A stretch of 64,000 nucleotides of DNA, taken from contig NC_090129.1 of NCBI RefSeq assembly GCF_040581485.1, forward strand, positions 7,488,501 to 7,552,500, read 5' to 3'. This document shows positions 1 to 12,310 of this stretch, piece after piece. Below the pieces are notes generated by a model, which saw only the letters and a program-made list of their open reading frames with translations, was not told the origin of the DNA and searched no databases. Position numbers and translations under genes: made by a program. Positions within the stretch are counted from its first letter, which is position 1. Each line of letters starts with the position of its first letter. The DNA is from Linepithema humile (taxonomy: Eukaryota; Arthropoda; Insecta; Hymenoptera; Formicidae).

Positions 1-1431
1 CAAAGAAGGCAAAAAGATATTAATTAATTTTTTCATACACGCGGAGTTGTTATCATGAATAAATAAGCGACACAAAAAAACTTCGAAAAAGATATTTTGA
101 ATTTATCCGCTTACTACACCTATACGTTATAGAGCTACGGGGTTGTACGATTAATGAGAATTTCCGCGGCTGAAGGGATACTGCGAGAAAAAATTGTGAC
201 CGTAACCCTGACAAAGAGGCCAATTTATGAGCGCTCTCGCTCCGCATGACATACACTGTGTCTCGAAATAACGTCACATGAATTACACAACATTAATCCA
301 TTAGCTGCTGCATTGCATTATGGCGAACATCCCTAACGTTATAAACTTTATACTCATTAGAACCTAGCTTGCTTTAACGTGGGAAAACAATAGAATAATA
401 GGACATTTTATTATGTGGCAGCTTACTAAACAACAAGAGCGCGAACTATGTAAATGTGTCGTCGTAAAATTAATTTTAGTTTTGCATCTGTTACATCTGT
501 TACCGTAATTAAAGTCTTATAATCCTTTATCAGTGTAAAATCATTTACAGAAAATACAAATTATATTTGTATAAATTCTTCATACCAAACTGCATGAATA
601 TATATTTATAAATTCCAGTACTTTTTATTTCGTTCATACGTATTTCGATTAACTTATATCTTCCAATTTAAAGTAAGAAGTCTTTTTTGCGATAAGTAAT
701 CTTAAATATTTTTCAATGAGAAGCCGGAAGATCAAATCCAACTTTTTTCATCAAAAACTTAATTAAAAATTTCGAAAGAATAGCTTTGAAAAAGGTATCT
801 ACTTATTTCTAACACACCCGGTATTCACACGAAGCCACGATGCACGTATAACGATCGATTTCTGTCTCGGTGAGTTCTTCGCGCAGAACGCATTCGGTAT
901 AATATTAAAAAGTAAGAAAAGAACGTACAACGCGATGGTATATCGTTGGAAAGATGCCATGAGAAATGCATACGTGGCGCATATGGAGATTTAGCTGCAA
1001 TAAAACACGCGACCCTTCGTTTGTTCGCATATCATACAAATATCCATATAGTATAGTTTTACGGAAAATAGATCTTTCACAAAACATTTCCCTTTCCCAT
1101 GATAAAGTAACCTATATCGAGTTACGAATATCTTCGCTTTACGGAAATATCAGTTAAATGAGTAGAAGTACGACCTTTCCTTTCTTTTGGCTTTCGCGCG
1201 GAATCCTGGGACGATCAAAATAGCGATCACTAATTAAAAGGTTCTAGTTAAACGATCATACATTAAGAGAAAGTTCATCGTTGTGCTTTCTCATGTATTT
1301 CATTGCAAAACTGCTGGTAGAACAGTGAGAGCGAGAAATGAGAACGAGAAATAAAAATCATCCCACACAGTACAATGTGGTCTCGTGAGATAAAAGTGTC
1401 GTTCCGAAATATTGAATTTATATAATCCTAC
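1..1431. other. Left-edge noncoding stretch, probably RapGEF2 intron
   Basis: AT-rich sequence between the window edge and the leftmost visible RapGEF2 coding exon. I looked on the minus strand for the next exon, which should continue the glycine- and serine-rich part of the cyclic-nucleotide-binding-like domain, and did not find it. It presumably lies beyond the left edge. Short reading frames here have no recognisable domain. Confidence 0.5.
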
Positions 1432-4400
1432 CTTGAACGGGGCAGAAACATGGATCCATCAATGAACACGGAACCGGAGAGTAGTATATACCAACTTGTG
1501 GCCAGCTCGCCGGTGCTAAAAGTGATTATAACCTATTAGTTTTGTTTACACCGATTTACCAAAATATTAATGTTACATTAAATTTAAACAATAAATCAAA
1601 TACAAATTATTGAAACTCAAAGTTGTTGTAATAAGTTAAGTCAAAAGTGTTTACAGAATACTCACTAAACAAGTTTTAATAACTAAAATTAATTAACTTG
1701 CTGATCACAATCGAAAATATTCTGCATTGCAAACTTTAACGCAATCAGTACTGACATCTGTGCCTGTAACGTTGCAAGTTTCTCGCATGGTAAATGAGGA
1801 TATCGTGATACAAGAAATTTGCAACATTGGCTACCGATAAAGAAGATTCTGCAAGACCAAAGTAGCATCTACTGAAGATATAACGTGAATTATGTTTCGC
1901 AAATGGTAAAGTAGCATACGATATTTTTGTATATTGCATATGTAAAAATAATATAATAAAATTGTAGATACTTATAAAAAATTATTCTAAAATCATAAAA
2001 TTACGATTGTTGGATCTTTCTTTTCAAAAAGCAGAACTCATTTTCAGTCATTTTTAAAACTGGAAATTAATAATTTTATAATTTCAATTTTCTATTCAAA
2101 ATCTTTAATGTCATATAGATTGCATGTCTTTATTTTAAATATATAGCATTTATTTGAAATCTTTCCTTTCTAACGGAACTTTGAATAACTAAAATTCTTA
2201 ATTTAAATATTTAAAGATTTAAATATTTCAAATTGTTCAAGTTTTTGTTAATTTAAAATTCTGTTCATTAAAAACATAGATTCCTAAATAAAAAATGACA
2301 AATCTGTGTCTTTTGACTTCGATTAATTTCAATTGTCATGAATGTATAAATTCAATATTTTTAGCTTTTTAACTATTATTCGAAAGCGCTCGAATCTGAC
2401 TCTTTTGACAAAATTATGAAACAAAAATTAATATCACAGAATTATTGCAAATAATTTTAATGGTTGCTATCTATATAAAAATAAAAGTTGTTTTCTATTG
2501 AAATATATATTCTTTCTTTCGTGCCAAAATATGTCAGTTGTTCCAATTTTGAAATGCGCAAATAGACGCTAGTAAATAAAGAAATCAATAACTGGCAACT
2601 CTCCTACATCTTGATAAATGGAATTTTTCACAATAGCCAAAACATATTACGCAGGATGTTTCTTTCTTCTACAAAAATATACTGCAGTATTTGCAGTTTT
2701 TCAATTTACAGCAGTTCTTTTGCAGATTTACGTATTTTATCAAGTCAATTGTTTCAAGTATACATCTTATTTCTTTCAAAATTATCTGAAAATTACTGAT
2801 ACAAAAACAATACTTCATCTACAACGACATCATAGCTTCCGTAATATGTAAGAAACAAGTTCAAATACGGCGTTGTACTTACTAATAGAGGACATGGTTT
2901 GCATGGTGTCTCTCGTAACGCACGATCTTGCAGAGTCCGCGAAGAATGGAATCTCTACACGGACGCAACGCCTCCAAACCCAATAGACCATAGTATATAA
3001 CCTGTAGATCCTGGAACAGCACGGGAAACGATTAATGCGAATGACGCTCGGACTTGAAATTGCCGGATTGCGAGGTTTATCCGTGAAAAGGGATTACATA
3101 TACATGTTTCCTAATTAGAACATCGCAGCGTATTCCGTGTTGGTCGTCGCACATTAACTTTAGCTGCACGCAGCAGCAAATTGCACAGCTACGATTGGGG
3201 CACGAGCTAAAGCAATCGCCACGAACCTAATCTACCTCGTTACCTCACAGTATGATCTACTTATTGATGTAGGACATGCAACAGAAATCATTGACCAGGG
3301 AATCAGTAATAATGACGTAAATCAAAGAATAAAGCCGCGCGAATAAATAAACAGCAGCGTGTACCACATGTTTGCCGAACGCTATTTCGATCCGCTTTAT
3401 ATTTTCAACGGGCTATTTAAAAACATTGCAACTTCCACATCTGACGCCTACTGTCAATTTAAATTAAAAATGTTATTGAAAAAATGATATTTGTGCACCT
3501 AACTTAAGTGTGATCATTTTGAACATTTTCTCTGACGTCACAACTTGAAGAAGACATTAATTTAATAATTATTATTTTTATTAATAATTACTCTCCTTTT
3601 AATAAAGAGTTTATATATCCAAAAATGTAGCATTCTGAATTTTTTTAAACTAATAATAAGAATTTCCAGAAAGTAGATATCGAAGTTAAAATCTATAGCC
3701 ACGCGAGACATGTTATATCGATCGAATAACGCAATAACGTTCACATTCGCACGCGGCAACTTTGATCGCATACTAAATTATCGCGCAAATCTAATTACCT
3801 ACGAATCATCTCTCTTACATGCCCGGGGTCGTCGCGACCCCCGAAGCACAATTTCACGCTAGATCGCCGATCGAATCTCTATCTATCTATCCCGATGGGA
3901 CACACGCGCGTTTCCAGTTCTCGGACGTACTCTCGTCGGCGCCGTTTCGTCTGGGTTGTTTACTAACACCGACCACAATCAGCATTATACACACGAACGT
4001 TATGGCGCACCGACCGACCGACCGCTGCAATTTACACGAGCGCATAACGATACTAATTTCGTTTAGATGTAATTTCGGAAATGTCCTGTCCATGATAATT
4101 ATATTTCTCTGTGCGATTACGAATGTGGTAAACAAATTATGCAGCTAACGTTCGAAATATACATATAAATTGATCTATATTTCGGCAGCAAAAACAATTC
4201 TTTGCAAATGTATATATATTTGATTTTTGCTCAGCACATTGTAATTTCACCTTGCACAATCATCAATTGCAATCGTCATTACGTTGTTTGTACTAATTAT
4301 AAATATCTTTATCTATATCAACAAATACTTTTAAAAAACAAAAATGCAGTTAATACATATGTTAAAATAAAAACTACGAAAAAAAGAAAAAGATTATACG

Positions 4401-7400
4401 CTACTTATAATTTAGTTTAAAAAACAGAAGTTGATAATATTCTTACAGCAATAAAATTTTTATTTTCTACCAATTTAAATACGGTTTAATTTTAATTTAT
4501 ATCCAAGGTTTATGATTACGATTGCACACAATTGCTGCGAAGACTCGAGGGGATTTATAAAACTGAAATTAAGCATTGCCAGATGTGGTGCATCGTAGCT
4601 CGACAAACGCTCGAGGGAGTCCAAACGAGATTATAAATATGCGAGAGTACACGCTAAGTATCTCGAAGACACCGTTTAGCCTGAAAAACGCACGCAGAGG
4701 AAGAGAGCGGATGAACGCATGCTCGACTTTGCCAGCTCGCGCGATCTCAGGTTCCTTTTTACCCTTTTTCGCATGAAAAGTGGAGCGAGTACCGGATGAC
4801 CTTCGCGTATAGATCGTATGAAGTGCAGCTTATATCTCTTAAGATTTTGAGGAAGATCTACGAGTAACACGTACATCTGAATTATTATCGTCGCCGGGAA
4901 AGTGACAAAGTTTTGACTGTTATATGATTATGTATACGAGACAATACTATCGTTGTCATGCGACTAGAAACCATCTATCCTTGAAAGTCTCACATTATGA
5001 ATAAGGTGGTGTCTCAAGAAAATGATACCGCAGAAACCGCTTATCTGCGCACGTTGTTTTTTCTTCGTTTCCAAGATTACAAATTTTCACTCTCTTAAGC
5101 GCTTCCTGCGCAGAAGATAAAATGTTCAGTAAAAAGTTTTATCATATCACTGGAATAAATAAATGATAACTGAAACAAATAAACTTTCAAAGATCTGAAT
5201 AACTGAAGTACATTAAAAAAATAATAATCGATCTATTTAATTTAATTTGCATTTATCTCAAAATATTCATATTTGTGAATTCAATAAATACTTTCAACGG
5301 AACCGTAAAAAATATTTTATTATAAAATATGATTATTTTGATTTCTTCTAACAAAACAAATTTATTACACAAAATTTAAATAGCTTTGATTTAATCAAAG
5401 ATGTAACTCCAAAGTAACTTTTTTTGCAGACAATATAAAAGAGTTACGTATATTGAGTGAGCTACCGATGGAGAACGAACTAACGAAGAAATCTCCTCGG
5501 ATCATTAACGATGGCATAACGTTCTGTCGAAACTCGCTAGGAAGCCAAAAGTATATTAACCATCGTGCGTGTCATGACGATGATACATACAGCGTAAGCG
5601 CGATAGATTGATTTCCGCATTCCAATGAAAAACGGGTTCTTCTTCTTATCTCCTTATTTCTTATTAGAAGAAAGTATAGATTTGAAAACACTTTTCCAGA
5701 TAGATGTATGACATTCTTCTACACCAGTTTTATGTTGTTTCATAATAAATACAACGTACACATATTAAATATAATTTATAAATATACTGATTTCTCTTAA
5801 TTATCACGGAATACTGTATGCGGATTTTCACCTTTATATCGGAAAATGGAAAACGTTCTCAAACGTCTGATCTCATAATTAATGACAGTTCTCTCTATTT
5901 GTATTCCAGTCACACGTGTATCTCAGACATTCACGATCTGGCAGTATAAAAAAAATATCGCTGTTATACTTTCTAAGTCTATTATCTGTCTACAAGATCT
6001 ACAATGTACGCGTTTCTTCGGAGATACGCGTTCACACACTGTTGATGCGTTTCTCCGTGTATTACTGGTTTATAAAAGAAGATCAATATCACGAAATATC
6101 CAGTTTTCTCCAGGCAATGTAAAATATCGTGCTTTCTTACTTTCAAAAAATAAAATGCATTCAATATGAATATATGTTATAAATCAATTATTATAAGTAA
6201 CAAATTCTTTTTTACGCGCACATGTGATTAAAATTATAAATGTCGATAACATGAAATACAAGCAAATATTTGACAAAAACCATTCTCGGCTAAAATAATT
6301 GTCAATATTGCCTGTATCAAACCGCATACTTCACCACACGTGTGTACCTATGTACCTCATGTATACACATTTGATATTCGATATGTTTAACCTGGTACTT
6401 TACTAATTAACAGAAAAAACGAAAGAGAAACAGTGAAAGGAGTTGGAAAACAAAATTCAATACATATTAAATGTGTTGTTCGGTTAAATAAAATTAAGAC
6501 AAATATATAATTAATTAAAACTCGAAGAAATAAAATAAGTTAATTAAGAGGATGCTGAAGTGACGGGCGAACTCCGACGCGAAAGCGCCATCATTTCGAT
6601 GGTACTAAAAATGAAATGACATTATCGGCGCAGCCTACGGACCTATGCCGCGTAGGTCCGTATGTACGCATTTGTTTGTAGTGGTGACTCACTACACTGA
6701 CGTGTGGTCTGTGTACGTGTGTCATCGGAAGTTTGTAAACAAACGATGCTTGCGCTTATTTCCTCGACTGAAATTTCGTTGCAAGGCTGCAATATAATGT
6801 CCGAGAAAACATAAGCGTATACAAGGTGTCAAATAAATACAAACTAAATATGACAAAATAATAAATGAAAAATATACATATAATACTATATATATCACTG
6901 AAGAAAAATGTCATATACTTTTCTTATTTTTTTCCTTATGTAGTAAATACTAAATAACTAATTAATCAATTAATTAATATATACATATACACATATATTC
7001 AATAAATAGTTATCTTTGTTTTGTATTTTATATGATAATGACTGAAATAATGGAAGTATATATCATTTCAGTTATATAAAATACAAAATAAAGATAACTA
7101 TATTCAATATGTATATGTATGTATTCAATAATTAATTAACTTATTTATTTATTTTGTATTAATTACATAAGAATGTTTTTTTAAACATTATCATAAATCA
7201 TGTGTTTTTCGTTAACTTTTATTCATATTTCAGTATACGAACACCGCAAAGAGAGATATATCTGTTTTAATTATTTGGAAACTCGTGTTCTATCTTCTCT
7301 CATAAAAAAAAAACATAGAAACATGTTTTTATGAAGAAACACAAAATTTTCATCATTTTACATTACACGCATTTGCCACAAACCATTACTGAAGCATCGT

Positions 7401-7949
7401 TAAAATATATTTGTTTTATTTAATCATATTCAATCCCGTCATGATCAATCAAATACCATTGATATTTATTACGGTATTAATGTTTAGTCAATTTTTAGTC
7501 AAGTTTATACAAAATAAACATTGCACGAAAAATTTCTATAAAAGATATCACGATGACGTGAAAATAACAGAAAGTTTTCAAAGTTCAGATAGTATTGCCT
7601 CAAGATGCCGATGATGCCCTTTAACCTTTTAACCGTTGTGAACGTATGTATTTACAGAGTCCGAATAAGTCGCTGTACAATTCGCACACTCATAATTCTA
7701 CGCTACATCTATTATACGAATACTGGATGAATGGATAATACGCTCATAAAAGTGCTCGTGAAATCGATGAATGTATATCTTTATATTTGACTCGATTCTC
7801 TTAAAGAAACTTCGCGATATAAAAGCACGCTATAAAAGATACAGACAGTAGTAAAGAACAAACGGTGTTTATTTACTCACCTGAAGGGTCCGTCTTTCTG
7901 GATCACGGCAGAGAGCCCGAACAAAATGTGGATCCAAATAGTCCGTCAT
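1432..7949 (-). CDS. RapGEF2: RapGEF2/6-like (PDZ-GEF, dizzy) guanine nucleotide exchange factor, N-terminal exons only
   Basis: This is the 5' part of a Rap GTPase exchange factor. Coding exons on the minus strand are 7949-7881 (23 codons from ATG), 3010-2883 and 1515-1432; phases are 0, then 2, then 2, with GT donors and AG acceptors at every joint. Exon 1 encodes MTDYLDPHFVRALCRDPERR followed by TLQ. Exon 2 begins DLQVIYYGLLGLEALRP and ends YERHHANHVLY. Exon 3 carries GELATSWYILLSGSVF and DGSMFLPRS. This is the first cyclic-nucleotide-binding-like domain at the amino end of PDZ-GEFs; the match to the family's WYILLSGSV block is especially clear. The rest (second cNBD, REM, PDZ, RA and CDC25 domains) should lie beyond the left edge. 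The frame is open 11 codons upstream of the ATG as far as an AG at 7983-7984, so the exon may start at 7982 with 5' UTR or extra coding sequence. Introns are long (1.4 and 4.9 kb), unlike those of the right-hand genes. Confidence 0.82.
1516..2882 (-). other. RapGEF2 intron
   Basis: Intron between two RapGEF2 coding exons. It starts with GTAAGT (read on the minus strand at 2882) and ends TTTTAG just before 1515. The content is AT-rich with no recognisable gene or repeat. Confidence 0.65.
3011..7880 (-). other. RapGEF2 intron with a palindromic insertion
   Basis: Intron of about 4.9 kb between the first and second visible RapGEF2 coding exons (donor GTGAGT at 7880, acceptor TTCCAG at 3011). 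It contains a palindrome near 6.93-7.18 kb, listed separately, and a short hairpin at 6634-6660 whose arms both read TACGGACCT outward-in. No other coding exon was found on either strand. Confidence 0.6.
6925..7180. repeat. Palindromic repeat, MITE-like hairpin
   Basis: Two arms of about 75-80 bp (roughly 6968-7048 and 7065-7140) are close inverted copies separated by about 16 bp. The blocks AGTTATCTTTGTTTTGTATT and its near-complement on the far side are easy to see. Weaker complementarity extends to about 6925 and 7180. No coding capacity. It could be a miniature inverted-repeat element; a target-site duplication cannot be assigned with confidence because the flanks are AT-rich. Confidence 0.6.
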
Positions 7950-10761
7950 AATAGCCCGCAAGACTATGTCACAGTCCTTTTTCTAACAGCTCTAGCGTAG
8001 TTCCGTGTCCTGCTCAAAAACTCGTTTTTGAACATCGCCACCAGTCCCCATCGGAAAAATAATCTTCGATTTTCACAGCGATGCGCGTGTGCGATGTTTA
8101 ATCGATCATTTATAAAACAGGCCGTCCTTTTTCATCAGTTTTCACAACACGTTGCATTTTTCTCACGAAGATTTTTTCATCGTCAATTTTTTCAATTTTA
8201 CATTACGCGCGACATCGTAAATTTCGAATCACGGAAAATGCATTTCGTACACAAAATGTCTTCGTAGGAAAATATTTGGACGAATCTTCGGCATATCTCG
8301 TCGGTACGTGTGTCTCGTGTGTTCCTTCCGATTTCGAAGATTACATGTGGGATTCTGCAACAAAAATAAATAAAAACATAAATAAAAATAATCTTACATT
8401 TCAAAAATTGTACTAGTTTTGACATTAACATGTTACATAATTTTTTTACAAATTACAAATATTTGCAAAGATTTTTGTAAGAAAAGGATTGATGAGCTTT
8501 TCTCATATAGCAAAGCGAATGCGATTCATTATTTCTACACAAATGCGAAATTCTCGATGACGGTAAAAAGCACCGTTATAAATCACAAGGCATGCAAGTT
8601 GGATTATAAACGTCGTGAATCGGAAGTCGCTCGTTAAAGTACACCTGCAGATGCAACACGTATCGATCAAACTGGAAACGTCAGCAATCTGACCTTTAAC
8701 TCCTTCAGGGTCAGACAGATCAGTGAAGATTACACACACTTGCATATTATTTAGGACATTGAATTGATAATTTCAGTTTAGTAAGTCGTATCAAAGATAC
8801 AAATAAAATATTACATAAACCTTTATGACATTAGATTATATGCAGTAAAATGCTAGCTTATTATATGTGATAAAATTATACATATTTCTATATGTCATAA
8901 AAGTAAACTTTTTCAATAACTAACATATTAATATATTAAATAAAAAATGTGAACTATGCAATACTAATGAGAAAAGTATGGACATAAAGCTTATATCACG
9001 CAACGTAATAATTATGAAAATGTAATGTAATACATTGCGCATTACACGCTCATAAAAATTGTTCATTAAAAAGCGAATTCAATTTCGATGGACTACGGCG
9101 CCCGAAAGTAGTTTGATAAGGCATACTAATATAAAAGAGAAGAACGACGCTATCTTCAATTTTCTGAAGCCATCCTCTGACCTTGGATAAGTAACGTCAC
9201 GCGAGGCATGTACCCTAACTACCTTGAAAGCGGTAAGTCGAGGTCGTGCAAGTATCCAGATACTTGACGCTGCGATCAACATTCATGAACCGGACAACGC
9301 AGGTTCTTGATCCTTAAAGAACGGGACTAAGTCGATTGGATCGCAGATAAATTTATTTGATTATTCCCAATATAATGATATTTAATTCAAAATATATGTA
9401 TATTATATTCGCAGAATATGCCAGAATCTTGCCGTTAATCGTTACAATCGTGAATTCAACCGATTTAGAAATTCGATTAAATATCATATTTTTTTCATCT
9501 CTTTTGACACAGTTTTGAATGATTAAATTAGTGAACTTAATTCTCATGAAAATAAGATATTTAGTTTCTCGTATAAATAGATTTCTTTATTTGTTTGCAG
9601 CTATAAGATAAGCGGTGGATAATTTTAGATACGCGAACACTAACGACTTTAAATGATTAAAAACAAGTGGAAGATTTCGTCTTGATTGAAGAGGACAAAA
9701 ATAGCTTTGGACGTGGATAAGACGGATCGATCACGACCTCGAATACATCCAATCATATAACCCGTCTGGTGTTTCGTATATTTGTTCTATCCGTCTACAA
9801 TCTTGCCTAAAAAAAACTTTATAACCACACTGTCGAAATATACTCCGAGCCCGATACTTATGCATTATTCCTCTGTTCAGCAATCGATCCTGTGGTTCGA
9901 GAATATTCTCTTCACATTAACCTATTACCTATCCGAACTTCAAGGTTCCTGAGACACTTTAACATGTACGAAGACTAAAATTTCAAGAGAAAAAGAGAAG
10001 AAGATAACAAGAATTAAAATTTACTCAGCATCCTGAAATACAACGTTTGCAGATAACAGATAAATTATTGAATGACTCTTCGTCTTTAATATAAGGATAT
10101 ATCAAAAGCATGATAATAATTTTTAACTAAAATATTCTTCATGTAGGTAAATCGTTTGAATCATACAAAACTTGTTTACGGACTTCTGTTTTGCATATAC
10201 CTCTGTATACAAATGTTCAACAAAAAGTGGGCAATCTATTAGAAGTAAAAGCTATGAACGAGTGAAGGAATATCTCGAAGAAGCTGGCACAGCAAGGTGG
10301 AGTATGAAGAAGAGAAGGAGTTTCGTCGGCCTTGCGGATCGTTTCTGTTTAGCTTCGTATTACTTGTTTTTTCTTTCTTCGTCGTCGTCGCTTCTTCTTT
10401 TCCCGCTTGAGGCTCGACAGGCTCTTTCTTTCTCCCCTTCGTGAAAGAAACTCGCTGAGTCGGCGTCTCGTTCACGGCGACTCGCCTATGCACCATAAGA
10501 CAAAACGCCGCTAAACAATACGCGAGAGTGAGAGAGTGTGTGTGTGTGCAGAAGCACATATCAATTTACTAATCATACTCGATCATCAACCATCATACAA
10601 TCATTTAGACTTGTAACAATACGTAATCGACGGTAGGGGATGGATTGATTAATGCCGGCTTGAACAACGACAAATCCGCAACAAGTTATTGCAGATGCCT
10701 GCGTGATTTCGCATATAGGTCAGTTACTAATAACTTGCGAGTTCAAATAGTTACGCACGCT

Positions 10762-10795
10762 GTTATCAACAGACTTTTACAAGTCTGCTGATAAT
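10762..10795. repeat. Perfect-looking short hairpin
   Basis: A 14-bp stem with a single mismatch and a 4-base loop: TTATCAACAGACTT, then TTAC, then AAGTCTGCTGATAA. It stands alone with no poly-T run or gene next to it, so it is not evidently a terminator or tRNA-like structure. Confidence 0.55.
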
Positions 10796-11461
10796 AACAT
10801 AGGCGTGGCATAAATAGAAATTCAGATACCGTGATCTAAACTGATATGTTTGGTCGATGAACAGGTGATGATTCATCGTCGTTGCAAACGGATGTAACAC
10901 ACAACTTTTATCAGGTAATTTAAAACTTAAAAAAAATTCGATTCTATCAATTACAGTGCAATTGAATAAAGTTGCGATAGTGAACAATTTAATTTGTGAT
11001 AATGTTCAATAGCATGATTACTCGTCTTGAAGATTCAGTGAATAAAAAGTTAATTTTAAATCATAAAAGAATAATTTGATATTGTTCTCCAAGATTGCGT
11101 CATAACCTGTTTACAGCATAGTGCTTTCCTAGACAACGTGTGGGTCCAAGAGTCAAATCTGTCTTCGGCGCATGTAAACGACTCATCGATAAAAATATCC
11201 TCACAGTATATGGGGCAGTTCGTAAAGCTGCCCTCCTATGTGAAATGAGACCTGCAGAGTAAATACCCCGCTTTCTAATATAGGACGTTCGGCTTACATA
11301 ATTACGCCTGTATTTTGGTCCGGTTGTATCGTTATACGACTACAGAATTAGTAGTACTTGTGTTTCGCAAGATAAATTCAGTCGAATTGAATATCTTAAT
11401 TTATAATTGCAATTAAATAAAAATTTAACCTAAATCAAAGTAGCTGCAATATAAAATTCTT

Positions 11462-12310
11462 TTATGCAAAATGTTTTAATATGATCACTGCAGTGTGATA
11501 AACAATTAATATCTCACAAGTAACAAATAATAAAGAAATGATAAATTACTTATCTTAAAAATGTTCCGCTGAAGCTCGATGCCCCAGTGATCGCTACTCT
11601 TGTATGGCACATGTAATTCAATAATTGTTTACGATTGCGCGATAATTTATACAAAATAAATTGATATTCACTGTAATCCCGATGTGAATTTTATCACATC
11701 GTAACAAAGAAAAAAGAGAGATGCATGAAATCGCACGGAGTTATTAACCATTTAACACTCTGGGGCACGCAAGCAAACAACAGAGAAAAATAAAAAAATT
11801 ACGCGTGCCATTCATTACGATTATGTTAAATCTAAAGCACTTTCGTAAGCTTTCACGCTTTTCATCGATATAAAAACTAAAATAAAACGCAGATATATTT
11901 TCTTTTTACATCTAGGAAAAGCGTAAAAGTTTATGAAAGTATTTTAAGTTTAGCATAGTCGTAGCGCGTGGCAGATAAAATTAAATGCGCGATTTTTTAT
12001 TTTCCTCTGCCACTTGCTTGCCTATTCCAGACGCTGCGAGTGTCGGACCAATAATAGCTTCTTGCAATTTCGCGCTTTTCTCGAGTTTTTTTTTATTATA
12101 ATGTAACAAAAGTTTACGGATAAACAGTGACTTGAGTTTGTTTTTTATAAATTATCGCGCAATCGTAATCAGCTGTTGTGTGTTACAAGTGTCATAGTCA
12201 TCGATGAATCACTGAGACATCGGACTTCAACGGAACATCTTTAAAATAATTTGTCATTTCTTTATTATTTGTTTGCAATGGTCATATAGCATTTTACATT
12301 ATTGTGTAGT
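11462..12310. repeat. Very long imperfect inverted repeat (arms about 400 bp, almost no spacer)
   Basis: The left arm (about 11462-11885) and right arm (about 11900-12310) are inverted copies centred near 11895. Matching blocks in order outward are: GCTTTCACGCTTTTC at 11849 against its partner at 11919-11933; the GTGCCATTCATTACGATTATG area against 11950-11975; ATTACGATTGCGCGATAAT at 11628 against 12147-12169; TGTTCCGCTGAAG at 11562 against 12228-12240; and CAAATAATAAAGAAATG at 11524 against 12254-12272. Arms are diverged by small indels and substitutions. No coding capacity. It could be a fold-back or MITE-type element, or if transcribed a long hairpin RNA. Confidence 0.8.

Noticed and set aside
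3819..4148. 109-codon forward frame
   Set aside because: No recognisable motif; the opposite strand has a comparable overlapping frame, as expected by chance in a locally GC-richer segment.
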